Positions 8,526 to 15,511 of a DNA stretch of 21,585 nt are shown here, in pieces. Below the pieces are notes generated by a model. The model was not told where the DNA came from. It saw nothing but the letters and a program-made list of their open reading frames with translations, and ran no database searches. Source of the stretch: JBOFEH01 sp051650265. GTDB lineage: Bacteria; Bacillota; Clostridia; Lachnospirales; Cellulosilyticaceae. The translations under genes were made by a program, and so were the position numbers. The stretch covers positions 1-21,585 of the forward strand of contig JBOFIR010000052.1 of assembly GCA_051650265.1 (NCBI GenBank), written 5' to 3'. Each line of letters opens with the position of its first letter. Position 1 is the stretch's first letter.

Positions 8526-8693
8526 TTATTTGTGGTGACATCCACATGATTTTTTCTCACCTTTTTTGCCACCACATCCGCAACCTGAACAATCTTCAAC
8601 TGTATCACTGCAATCAACCATATTTCCACAGTCTAACCTATTTGTACAATCCATTGCGTAATTTGTATCGGCCTTGTTAGTAAACTTTTTCAT
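8526..8693 (-). CDS. Small cysteine-rich protein, 55 residues, unknown function
   Basis: This short gene has an ATG at 8693 preceded by the strong ribosome binding site AGGAGGG, a stop TAA at 8528-8526, and a terminator shortly after. The product has eight cysteines at residues 16, 22, 28, 35, 38, 40, 50 and 52, ending with a Lys/Gly/Cys-rich tail CGCHHK. The first three cysteines are evenly spaced (every six residues). There is no signal peptide or membrane helix. The cysteine/histidine density suggests metal binding or disulphide cross-linking, but no family is recognised. It follows the DUF1540 gene by 61 bases on the same strand, so the two are probably co-transcribed and may act in the same structure. 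Confidence 0.8.
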   Translation of the reverse strand: MKKFTNKADTNYAMDCTNRLDCGNMVDCSDTVEDCSGCGCGGKKGEKKSCGCHHK

Positions 8694-8754
8694 AATATGT
8701 CCCTCCTATAAAGGTTATCGACTAACACTACTAGTATGTGCGCTGCTCAAAGTA

Positions 8755-9063
8755 TTATGCTTGGCAAAAACTAGAACATGCTGTCTCCATACTGTTACTT
8801 GCACCGAATCCATTGATATTGATGCTGTCAGCACAGCACTCACGGTTTGCATTATGTGTGCAGTTGCATGCATCACATTGTACAGAAAGACTTGGATTTG
8901 GTGAATTTGTGCAGTTTGTTGCACCTGATTTTTCACAGAAACTGCTACAGCATGTTTGATCAGAAGTATGTGCATCATTTCCTGCTACCCCGATATTTGC
9001 AAGACAACAACAGTCATCTGCATTATTTCCACAATTTGCAACACCACAATTTAATTTTGGCAT
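8755..9063 (-). CDS. Double DUF1540 cysteine-rich protein
   Basis: The product has 102 residues and sixteen cysteines. It consists of two copies of a DUF1540-like unit (about residues 4-46 and 61-102). Each has an early cysteine cluster (C6/C11/C18-20 and C63/C66/C68/C76/C77), an Ile-x-Val or Ile-x-Ile strand followed by a Gly, and a closing Thr-x-Cys-x-Ser-Phe-Cys-like end (TCCSSFC and TACSSFC). DUF1540 is found mainly in spore-forming Firmicutes; its biochemical role is not established, and metal binding is likely. The ATG at 9063 is chosen over one six codons upstream because GGAGG lies eight bases before it. That ribosome binding site is inside the 3' arm of a long hairpin, so translation may be controlled. 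It has no signal peptide. Confidence 0.88.
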   Translation of the reverse strand: MPKLNCGVANCGNNADDCCCLANIGVAGNDAHTSDQTCCSSFCEKSGATNCTNSPNPSLSVQCDACNCTHNANRECCADSININGFGASNSMETACSSFCQA

Positions 9064-9065
9064 AA

Positions 9066-9128
9066 GAAAAGCCTCCTTCATGAACGAATGATTTTTACAT
9101 CATTATTATTCATCAAGAAAGGCTTTTT
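9066..9128 (-). promoter_or_regulatory. Long hairpin covering the DUF1540 ribosome binding site; possible terminator
   Basis: In the leftward RNA, AAAAGCCT (9126-9119) pairs perfectly with AGGCTTTT (9073-9066). The stem continues through two G-U pairs, a bulged C, an eight-base run with one mismatch, and an inner AATGA/TCATT pair. The 3' arm contains the AGGAGG used by the DUF1540 gene and is followed by TTTTCTT. The same element can thus act as a terminator for the gene upstream and as a lid on the ribosome binding site of the gene downstream. Confidence 0.7.
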
Positions 9129-9134
9129 TATGCT

Positions 9135-11312
9135 TTATTCGTGTGTTCTCCACTTGCTTTCTGGAATAAATCCAATCAGCACGGGTGCACTTGACCCATT
9201 TGGAAGCATGTAATACAGTTCGCGAGACTGTCCTTTACCCATCTCCCCTATAGTTGCCGCCTGCATCCCGTTATTGAGATGTGACTTTGGTGTGAGATAA
9301 CTCTTATCATCTTTCCAACCAATAGCACCTTTGAACACACCACCTCTCGGGTTGATGATCAGTCCAAAGTTCTCTTTTGCTGTCATACGGAGATGGTATC
9401 TTACACCATAGTTCCCTTTGTTCAGTACTTCTTCACCTGTAATTGCATCATAGCCTTCAAGCCATGGTGCCCCTTCAGTTGCTTTGAGACCGAGCACAAG
9501 TTTCTTTGGCTCCTTGCCATCTAATTCAAATGTATAATAGTGGTCTGCATTTGGGAATGTCCCACGTGTATGCACCCCATCTTTTTGTAAGTAAGGCAGA
9601 TTGACAACATCTTCTAACTTGTGTTCTGCACGGATTGTTGCTACAGTCACCTTAAGTGGCTGTTGGCAATAGAGATCAATCATACCTGAAAGGGTTTCAT
9701 CTTGGCGCCATTTTTTATCCCCACTATTGAATAGGAACATCTTTTGCCCTGGTGCAAGTGTATATTGCACTTCACGGTTTGGTCCTAAGTAATCGTAGAG
9801 TGTCTGTTGCCCAATATGTAAGACATCTGTTGCTGGCCCCTTGTTTCCTTGTCGCTTACGTACTACAAGGATTGGTTGGTCATTTGGGTTCTCTATCATG
9901 ACCACAAGACGCTCCGTCCCTGTTGCATTCTTCATGATGTTCTTGTGGTGATAAAGCACACGGATCTCATCTTGAAGCACGTCTTGATAAAGAATACCTG
10001 GCATGAATACAGACTCTGGTGAGTTACTCATCATCAGTGTACTCCCTGTCTGAATCACATTTGGTACAGCTACTGCTTCATAGCTATTAAAATTAAATTG
10101 ATTGTAATTTTGGAGGATTGTACCGATGGGTGCTTCGTTAAAAGCATACTCCATCTCACTTTGTACCACTTCTTTGCTTACTTTGAGCTTCATCTCATAA
10201 GACTCACTCCAGTTCCCCCACGCATCTTTGAGACGTAAAGAAACGATATATTCTCCTGGATAGAAGATTTTTTGTGGTTTCTCCAAGATCGCATCTACCA
10301 TGCGGTCCTGCGCGCGTCTATAGCTCCACTCTTCCTCCACGATCTCTTCCCATTCTTCATTGTCATATGCAAAGTCGAATGTAATGGCCTCACCACGCTT
10401 GAAAGTCGTTTGATTCGCACTGAGTTCTAGCACACTTGGTGCTTGGTTACGCTCTAGGGTAACATTTTGCCTAGCCCATTCACTCCATGCTTTCTTTGCA
10501 TCTTGTACGCGAAGTTCTACAAGGTTATCACCAACGCCAATAGCACCCTTTACTTCTTCCATGCTATAGAGTACTTTGCCCCCATTCACACGCCATTGCC
10601 ATTTGATGAGCTTATCACCATCTTCATCAAAGCTGTTGTCTGTGAGCGTGATTTGCTGCCCTTGTACATAATTTGTTGCACCAAATGCAAAATCAGCCTG
10701 AGGTTGTGTGTTCTGATAAGCCTCACCCACTACCTCAATACGAATGCTCTTGTTTGTGCTATCAAAAGTCATAGGTAGCTTTAAGATGCTCACCACCTCT
10801 TTGAGTGGAATCCACACGCGGTTATCAATCATCTTTGGCACTGCAGTAGCCATCACTGCCTCACCATTCACCATCACTTTTTTCTCATTGACTTGCATCT
10901 GGATCTTTTTCCCTGCCGCTTCAATCACGACAATGCGACTAGCTGGGTGCCACTTGGACTGCCCATTTAGTACATACTGTGTGAGTGTATTCACTGGAAC
11001 ATACGTCGTCCCACCAATCACACGTGGCATTTCATCTAAAGTATAGAGTACATTATTAATTAAAATCTCTGGCTTTGCAAGACTCACTTCAATCGTCTGA
11101 GTTATCACATCTGAAGGTACTGCCTCCTGATCTTCCTCTTGATCTCCATCTACCCCTGCATCATCAGTTCCCATATTATCCGTTTCATTTTCATTGCCAA
11201 TGACAAGGTCAATTTCTTGATCCACATCCACTGTATATTCTGCTGCGTATACAGCGCTATTTCCTACTAGCATCCCTAGAGCCAATAGGCCGGCGATTAT
11301 TCGCTTGCTCAT
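9135..11312 (-). CDS. Secreted protein: copper amine oxidase-type N-terminal domain, PKD-like repeats, unnamed C-terminal module
   Basis: This is a 725-residue exported protein. Order of parts: signal peptide 1-23 (cleavage likely after VYA); an acidic low-complexity linker about 35-68; a copper amine oxidase N-terminal-like domain about 84-195 with its usual two halves (IGGTTYVPV and IDNRVWIPL); two PKD-like beta domains about 204-290 and 292-380, each ending with a W-S-E motif; then a C-terminal module about 385-718 with SNSPE, YDYLG, KWRQ, HTRGTF, NKGNYGV, NPRG, FKGAI and YMLP motifs. That module is shared with the 455-residue protein at 20202-21569. The N-terminal domain in Firmicutes is a wall or surface-associated fold without amine oxidase activity, and no catalytic domain is present. 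The ATG at 11312 follows AGGAGGA. A role at the cell surface is inferred; the function is unknown. Confidence 0.88.
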   Translation of the reverse strand: MSKRIIAGLLALGMLVGNSAVYAAEYTVDVDQEIDLVIGNENETDNMGTDDAGVDGDQEEDQEAVPSDVITQTIEVSLAKPEILINNVLYTLDEMPRVIGGTTYVPVNTLTQYVLNGQSKWHPASRIVVIEAAGKKIQMQVNEKKVMVNGEAVMATAVPKMIDNRVWIPLKEVVSILKLPMTFDSTNKSIRIEVVGEAYQNTQPQADFAFGATNYVQGQQITLTDNSFDEDGDKLIKWQWRVNGGKVLYSMEEVKGAIGVGDNLVELRVQDAKKAWSEWARQNVTLERNQAPSVLELSANQTTFKRGEAITFDFAYDNEEWEEIVEEEWSYRRAQDRMVDAILEKPQKIFYPGEYIVSLRLKDAWGNWSESYEMKLKVSKEVVQSEMEYAFNEAPIGTILQNYNQFNFNSYEAVAVPNVIQTGSTLMMSNSPESVFMPGILYQDVLQDEIRVLYHHKNIMKNATGTERLVVMIENPNDQPILVVRKRQGNKGPATDVLHIGQQTLYDYLGPNREVQYTLAPGQKMFLFNSGDKKWRQDETLSGMIDLYCQQPLKVTVATIRAEHKLEDVVNLPYLQKDGVHTRGTFPNADHYYTFELDGKEPKKLVLGLKATEGAPWLEGYDAITGEEVLNKGNYGVRYHLRMTAKENFGLIINPRGGVFKGAIGWKDDKSYLTPKSHLNNGMQAATIGEMGKGQSRELYYMLPNGSSAPVLIGFIPESKWRTHE

Positions 11313-11324
11313 AAACTGTCCTCC

Positions 11325-11349
11325 TATTGCGTTAGTTTTTAGCGCAATA
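11325..11349 (-). promoter_or_regulatory. Leader hairpin just upstream of the secreted-protein ribosome binding site
   Basis: TATTGCG (11325-11331) and CGCAATA (11343-11349) are perfect inverted copies 11 bases apart. In the leftward transcript the hairpin ends directly against AGGAGG. It may be a 5' stabilising stem or limit ribosome access. Further upstream AACAATTA occurs twice (11373-11380 and 11392-11399). I could not settle a convincing promoter; TAAAAT at 11360-11355 is a possible -10 without a good -35. Confidence 0.45.
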
Positions 11350-11413
11350 AGTCCATTTTACCACAATTTGTGAACAATTACATCCTCTATTAACAATTAA
11401 AACCCACTAGGAA

Positions 11414-12157
11414 CTAGAAAATAATTCCAAGCATTGTCATTCCTACCAAAATTCCGGCAATAATAGCCAGCGTTGTCATTCGCCCATTCCACACCTTACG
11501 TGACTCTGGCAAGAGCTCCTCACACACAATATAGAGAATGATTCCTGCCGCTGCGCCTAGCATAATCGTTATAAAGTGTGATGCCGTCATACTCATCACA
11601 TACCCTAGCACTGCACCAAACCCCATGATACTCCCCAGTCCTACAGGAATCCACAAGAGACTATGCAGCTTGGTTCCTGCCATCTTGAAAGGAATGGCTA
11701 TCGCAATGGCCTCTGGTATACTATGAAGTGCTAGTACCATGGCAAAGCGTCCAATGGTATCTGGGCTCGTACCAGCCAACGCCCCCAGTGCAAATCCCTC
11801 AGGGATGCTATGCAGACCAATCCCCATAAGAAGGACCAACCCTGTTCCAAATCCTTGTCCACTATGTCTACGCTTCTCCATTCGATGCTCAATCTCATAA
11901 CTAAACTCCTGCATCAAGATCCCTAATAATATACCAATGATAATCCCCACTAACACCATACTATCTTGTTTAGCTGATAGCGCTTCTGGCAAGATCTCAA
12001 AGCAGATCATTGCCATCATGATACCTGATGTACACCCAAAGAGCATGCCGATCACTCTTTTATTGGTCAATCGAAAGAAGTAAAGGAGCAGTATTCCAAT
12101 CAGCACACCGCCACCTTCTGCTAGAAATCCCATTGCACCTGCATATAAACTGTTCAC
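11414..12157 (-). CDS. ZIP-family divalent metal transporter
   Basis: This is a membrane transporter of 247 residues, likely importing zinc, iron or manganese. About eight hydrophobic helices are visible, with a charged cytoplasmic loop near residues 86-104 that includes HRMEKRRHSG. The metal site is marked by HSIPEG in helix 4 (H116, E120) and HSIPEA in helix 5 (H145, E149), the ZIP signature. The Asn common in bacterial ZupT and GufA proteins (HNxPEG) is Ser here at both places, so the metal preference may differ. The start is GTG at 12157, with GAGGGG and GAGG upstream; a Met at codon 9 would cut into the first helix. It follows the prfA terminator and has its own likely promoter. The metal cannot be named from sequence alone. 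Confidence 0.92.
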   Translation of the reverse strand: MNSLYAGAMGFLAEGGGVLIGILLLYFFRLTNKRVIGMLFGCTSGIMMAMICFEILPEALSAKQDSMVLVGIIIGILLGILMQEFSYEIEHRMEKRRHSGQGFGTGLVLLMGIGLHSIPEGFALGALAGTSPDTIGRFAMVLALHSIPEAIAIAIPFKMAGTKLHSLLWIPVGLGSIMGFGAVLGYVMSMTASHFITIMLGAAAGIILYIVCEELLPESRKVWNGRMTTLAIIAGILVGMTMLGIIF

Positions 12158-12170
12158 TTATCCTCACCCC

Positions 12171-12207
12171 TCGTCCTATTATATGGAGCTTGTACAGTGG
12201 TTTAGAA
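12171..12207 (-). promoter_or_regulatory. Probable promoter of the ZIP transporter gene
   Basis: On the leftward strand a perfect -10 box TATAAT (12183-12178) is preceded at 18 bases by TTCTAA, a weak -35. The expected transcript would start about 19 bases before the GTG codon, just room for the ribosome binding site. No Fur, Zur or MntR-type palindrome was recognised. Confidence 0.55.
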
Positions 12208-12219
12208 CACTCTCTACGC

Positions 12220-12260
12220 AAAAAAACAAAAGGCCATTGCCGAAGCAATAGCCTTTTGTT
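12220..12260 (-). terminator. Rho-independent terminator after prfA
   Basis: In the leftward transcript ACAAAAGGC pairs with GCCTTTTGT, followed by a single mismatch and GCAAT/ATTGC around a TTCG loop (12260-12226). A run of seven T follows. It lies 16 bases after the prfA stop and closes the rpmE-to-prfA block. Confidence 0.95.
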
Positions 12261-12276
12261 CTGGTGTTTCAAACAC

Positions 12277-13347
12277 TTAGTTTGAAATGTATTTTAATTT
12301 TTCTGTTTGATCTACTGTTGTAAGTGTTGAGATAATCTCTTGAATATCCCCATCTAAGATAGCATCAAGACGGTGAAGTGTCAGACCAACTCTATGGTCA
12401 GTTACACGACCTTGTGGGTAGTTGTAAGTACGGATACGCTCACTTCTATCTCCTGTACCGATCTGGCTTTTCTTCTCTGCAGCTAGTTCTGCATGTTGTT
12501 TTTCAAGCTCTTGCTCATAAAGTTTTGCACGAAGTACTTTGAGTGCTTTTTCTTTGTTTTTGAGCTGAGATTTCTCATCTTGACATGATACAACGATTCC
12601 TGATGGCATGTGTGTGATACGTACCGCAGAGTCCGTTGTATTAACACTCTGTCCACCATTTCCTGATGAACGGAATACGTCAACACGAATATCTCCTAAG
12701 TTTAATTCAACATCTACCTCTTCTGCCTCTGGTAATACAGCTACTGTTACTGTAGATGTATGGATACGTCCACCAGATTCTGTTGCAGGGATACGTTGTA
12801 CACGGTGTACACCACTCTCATACTTAAGTTTAGAGTATGCACCTTGTCCTTTGATCATGAAGATCACTTCTTTGAAGCCACCAAGACCATTTTCATTCAG
12901 ATCCATAAGCTCTGTTTTCCAACGATTGCTTTCTGCATAATAGCAGTACATACGGTAAAGATCTGCTGCGAATAACGCCGCTTCATCACCACCTGCACCA
13001 CCACGGATCTCTACGATAACGTTCTTGTCATCGTTAGGGTCCTTTGGAATTAAGAGAAGTTTCATTTCTTCTTCAAGAGGTTCTACACGCTTTTTATTTT
13101 CAGAAAGTTCCTCTTTTACCATCTCTTTAAAATCTGCATCTAATGGTTCTTCTAACATCATAAGCGCTTCTTCAATTGCTTCTAATGTTTGTGTGTATTC
13201 TTTATACTTTTCTACGATAGGAGCTAAATCACTATGCTCTTTCATCAGTTTTTGCCATCTCTCTTGGTTGGCAATTACGTCTGGATTGCTGATTTGTTCT
13301 CCGATGATTTCAAACTTCTGTACTAATTCCTCTATTTGAGCAAACAT
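12277..13347 (-). CDS. prfA: Peptide chain release factor 1
   Basis: RF1 recognises UAA and UAG stop codons and triggers peptide release on the ribosome. The product has 356 residues, the usual length. The GGQ motif that enters the peptidyl transferase centre is at residues 231-233, within SSGNGGQSVN. The stop-codon reading motif is PAT, in RIPATESGGR, which marks RF1 and not RF2 (SPF). The ATG at 13347 follows GAGGTGG. It lies 26 bases after prmC, whose product methylates the GGQ glutamine of this protein, so enzyme and substrate are made together. A strong terminator follows. Confidence 0.98.
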   Translation of the reverse strand: MFAQIEELVQKFEIIGEQISNPDVIANQERWQKLMKEHSDLAPIVEKYKEYTQTLEAIEEALMMLEEPLDADFKEMVKEELSENKKRVEPLEEEMKLLLIPKDPNDDKNVIVEIRGGAGGDEAALFAADLYRMYCYYAESNRWKTELMDLNENGLGGFKEVIFMIKGQGAYSKLKYESGVHRVQRIPATESGGRIHTSTVTVAVLPEAEEVDVELNLGDIRVDVFRSSGNGGQSVNTTDSAVRITHMPSGIVVSCQDEKSQLKNKEKALKVLRAKLYEQELEKQHAELAAEKKSQIGTGDRSERIRTYNYPQGRVTDHRVGLTLHRLDAILDGDIQEIISTLTTVDQTEKLKYISN

Positions 13348-13373
13348 CTCGCCACCTCATTAAGCTTTATTAT

Positions 13374-14222
13374 TTATTTGATACCCACTACTACCCGATC
13401 TTTTCCTGCTAAGTCCTGAATAAGGCGTACATCCTTAAACGCCGCCTCTTCTAAGAGCTGACATACTGCTTGCCCTTGATCATAGCCAATCTCATAAGCA
13501 AGCAGACCGCCTTCTCTGAGATAGTGCTTGGCAGCTCGGGTAATCTCACGGTAAAATCTCAGACCATCTCCGCCATCTGTAAGTGCCATAGTTGGCTCAT
13601 ACTGGATCACTTCTGTCATTAATTGTTTACATTCTTCAGTAGATATATACGGTGGATTGGATACAATTAAGTCCAGTGATTGTGCGGGTTTTTGATAGTT
13701 TTTAAACACATCACTTTCAAGTACTTTTACACGGTCTGATACCTGATTGTTTAGTATATTATGGCGTGCAACTTCCAATGCATCCGAACTGATATCAATC
13801 CCTAACATATGAAGCTGAGGCAGATAATGTGCCAATGAGATGCTGATGCATCCCGAGCCCATACCAACCTCCACACCGTGCTCAAGGTTCATGTGCTTGC
13901 CATATTCCAGTATTGTCTCCACCAAGGTTTCCGTATCTTGACGGGGAATCAATACCCGGTGATCCACATAGAAAGGCAATCCCATGAACTCTTGTGAACG
14001 TGTAATATGTTGAAGTGGTACACCACCTGCGCGCTCATCTACAAGACGCATATAGTGGTCACATACCGCTTCTTCTAGCTCATCACCATAGTGCATGAGC
14101 ATCCAATTTGTATCTTTTTCCAAAAGGTGAAGCATCAGCAGTTTGCTATCAATCGCTGCATCAGGTCTTCCATGAGCCTCTAAGACACCCATTCCTTTTG
14201 TAATCAATTCTCTAAGCTTCAC
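13374..14222 (-). CDS. prmC: Release factor glutamine N5-methyltransferase
   Basis: PrmC (HemK) uses S-adenosylmethionine to methylate the glutamine of the GGQ motif in release factors. The product has 282 residues, as usual. An N-terminal helical domain (about 1-85) binds the release factor. The Rossmann-type methyltransferase domain has motif I around residues 118-124 (EVGMGSG) and the catalytic NPPY at 189-192. The start is GTG at 14222, eleven bases inside the end of yqhQ, with AGGAG nine bases upstream. The overlap with yqhQ and the short gap to prfA support one transcript. Confidence 0.97.
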   Translation of the reverse strand: MKLRELITKGMGVLEAHGRPDAAIDSKLLMLHLLEKDTNWMLMHYGDELEEAVCDHYMRLVDERAGGVPLQHITRSQEFMGLPFYVDHRVLIPRQDTETLVETILEYGKHMNLEHGVEVGMGSGCISISLAHYLPQLHMLGIDISSDALEVARHNILNNQVSDRVKVLESDVFKNYQKPAQSLDLIVSNPPYISTEECKQLMTEVIQYEPTMALTDGGDGLRFYREITRAAKHYLREGGLLAYEIGYDQGQAVCQLLEEAAFKDVRLIQDLAGKDRVVVGIK

Positions 14223-15129
14223 GCTTAAGCACTCCTTCTACAGCAGCAATCGCTACTTCGATTTGCTGATCATCTGGTTCCCTTGTTGTGAACTCTCTTT
14301 GAAGCCACATCCCTGGTGCACTTAGAAGCTGTGCAAGTTTGCTATCTGGTGATTTCCTTGCCCATCTAATGAACTCATAAGAAATCCCCGCTACAACAGG
14401 CACCATCACAATACGTACGAGTGTACGTATCCACAATACTTGTGTGGTAAATACACTAAACACAAGTATACTTACAACCATTACTACAAACAAGAAGCTT
14501 GTACCACAGCTTTTATGTAGACGTGTACATGATCTTACATTCTCTACAGTTAGTGGCATGTCTTGCTCAAGACAATTGATCGTTTTGTGTTCGGCACCAT
14601 GGTACTCGAAGGTTCTTTCAATATCTCGCATCTTAGAAACAAGCTTCATATAACCTAAGAAGATTAGGATTCTGACAGCCCCTTCTATGATATTTTGTAA
14701 AAATGATGAAGGTACAAAACTCTTGAATAGACGACTAATCAGCATAGGTAGTACCATAAAGATCCCAATAGCAAGTACAAATGAAAATGCCATTGTTACC
14801 CCTAGTATAACCTTCTCTGTTTTGTCACCAAGTTTTTCAGTGAGCCAGCGTTCAAACCTGCTTGGCTCTTCATCCATTTCTTCGTCCCCGAAAAGTTCTG
14901 CTGAGTAAGTGAGTGTCTTGATTCCAACAATAAGTGATTCGACAAAAACTGCCATACCTCTTAATACTGGAAGTTTAAAAATCGGGTATTTTTCTAAAAT
15001 ACTATGACTTTCTTGTGTATCTGTGGTAATCTCACCATCCGGCTTACGTACAGCCACCGTATAGAATCTACGGCCCTTCATCATAACGCCTTCAATGACT
15101 GCTTGACCACCAATATCAGTTCTTCCCAT
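14212..15129 (-). CDS. yqhQ: DUF1385 membrane protein (YqhQ-like)
   Basis: This 305-residue integral membrane protein belongs to the DUF1385 family (Bacillus subtilis YqhQ). Family marks are GGQAVIEGVMM near the N-terminus (residues 7-17) and YHGAEHKTI in the middle. Several hydrophobic helices lie around residues 108-135, 142-162 and 209-250. The biochemical role is not established. In many Clostridia the gene lies between rpmE and prmC/prfA, as here. The ATG at 15129 follows AAGGAGGTG. The rpmE terminator ends less than 30 bases upstream, so the gene probably depends on read-through or on a promoter overlapping that hairpin. Confidence 0.93.
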   Translation of the reverse strand: MGRTDIGGQAVIEGVMMKGRRFYTVAVRKPDGEITTDTQESHSILEKYPIFKLPVLRGMAVFVESLIVGIKTLTYSAELFGDEEMDEEPSRFERWLTEKLGDKTEKVILGVTMAFSFVLAIGIFMVLPMLISRLFKSFVPSSFLQNIIEGAVRILIFLGYMKLVSKMRDIERTFEYHGAEHKTINCLEQDMPLTVENVRSCTRLHKSCGTSFLFVVMVVSILVFSVFTTQVLWIRTLVRIVMVPVVAGISYEFIRWARKSPDSKLAQLLSAPGMWLQREFTTREPDDQQIEVAIAAVEGVLKREA

Positions 15130-15149
15130 AGCCCTAACACCTCCTTATG

Positions 15150-15187
15150 AAATAGAAAAAAGGAGTTGAGACCATCCTCTCAACCCC
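15150..15187 (-). terminator. Terminator or attenuator after rpmE
   Basis: In the leftward transcript ten pairs, one of them G-U, form between 15187-15178 and 15171-15162 around a six-base loop, followed by TTTTTT. It lies 13 bases after the rpmE stop. Because the yqhQ ribosome binding site comes so soon after, it probably works as a partial terminator setting the ratio of rpmE to the downstream genes. Confidence 0.85.
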
Positions 15188-15199
15188 TCCAGTTTCTTA

Positions 15200-15397
15200 T
15201 TAAACGTTGTATTTTCTGTTGAATTTGTCAATTCTACCTTTAGCAGAAACAGCTCTTTGTTGTCCTGTGTAGAATGGATGACATTTTGAACATACCTCTA
15301 CAGAAATGTTTGGTTTTGTTGAACGAGTAACGATTTCATTACCACAAGTACATTTGATCGTTAATTCCTCGTATGTTGGTTGGATTTCTTTATTCAC
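15200..15397 (-). CDS. rpmE: Large-subunit ribosomal protein L31, zinc-binding form
   Basis: L31 sits at the subunit interface of the ribosome. With the GTG start at 15397 the product has 65 residues, matching the family (about 66). This start is chosen because GAGGTG lies six bases upstream and the protein then aligns with the usual Met-Lys-x-x-Ile-x-Pro beginning. The frame is open six codons more, from a GTG at 15415, but that start would include the ribosome binding site in the coding region. Cysteines 16, 18, 36 and 39 (CTC and CSKC) are the zinc ligands of the C+ form, which also serves as a zinc reserve in Bacillus. It has its own strong promoter and a terminator-like hairpin after it. 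Confidence 0.96.
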   Translation of the reverse strand: MNKEIQPTYEELTIKCTCGNEIVTRSTKPNISVEVCSKCHPFYTGQQRAVSAKGRIDKFNRKYNV

Positions 15398-15465
15398 GTA
15401 ATTCACCTCTTTCACGTAGCATTCTATGTTAATATTCGCTTTAACAATTTTACAACAACAGAGAC

Positions 15466-15494
15466 ATTATAGCATAGCTTTTTTCATAATGCAA
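15466..15494 (-). promoter_or_regulatory. rpmE promoter
   Basis: On the leftward strand: -35 TTGCAT (15494-15489), a 17-base spacer, and a perfect -10 TATAAT (15471-15466) with the extended TG one base upstream. This is the best sigma-A-type promoter seen in the window. It gives a leader of roughly 60 bases before the GTG. No terminator is visible between rho and this promoter, so rho transcripts may also enter rpmE. Confidence 0.9.
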
Positions 15495-15511
15495 GTGGTT
15501 TAGACAAGCTT

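Noticed and set aside
8674..8959. Rightward open frames opposite the DUF1540 gene
   Set aside because: They are cysteine-rich only because they mirror the real gene; they lack ribosome binding sites, and the leftward frame has two DUF1540 repeats.
9064..9081. Longer start of the DUF1540 gene at 9081
   Set aside because: That ATG has no ribosome binding site and would place the real one inside the coding region.
10467..11046. Rightward frames of about 100 codons opposite the large secreted protein
   Set aside because: They have no ribosome binding site or recognisable features, and lie wholly opposite a gene with a signal peptide and known domains.
9135..11312. A true copper amine oxidase enzyme
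   Set aside because: Only the N-terminal type domain common on Firmicutes surface proteins is seen; there is no catalytic domain or topaquinone site.
15398..15415. rpmE start at the GTG at 15415
   Set aside because: It would translate the ribosome binding site and add six residues not found in the family.
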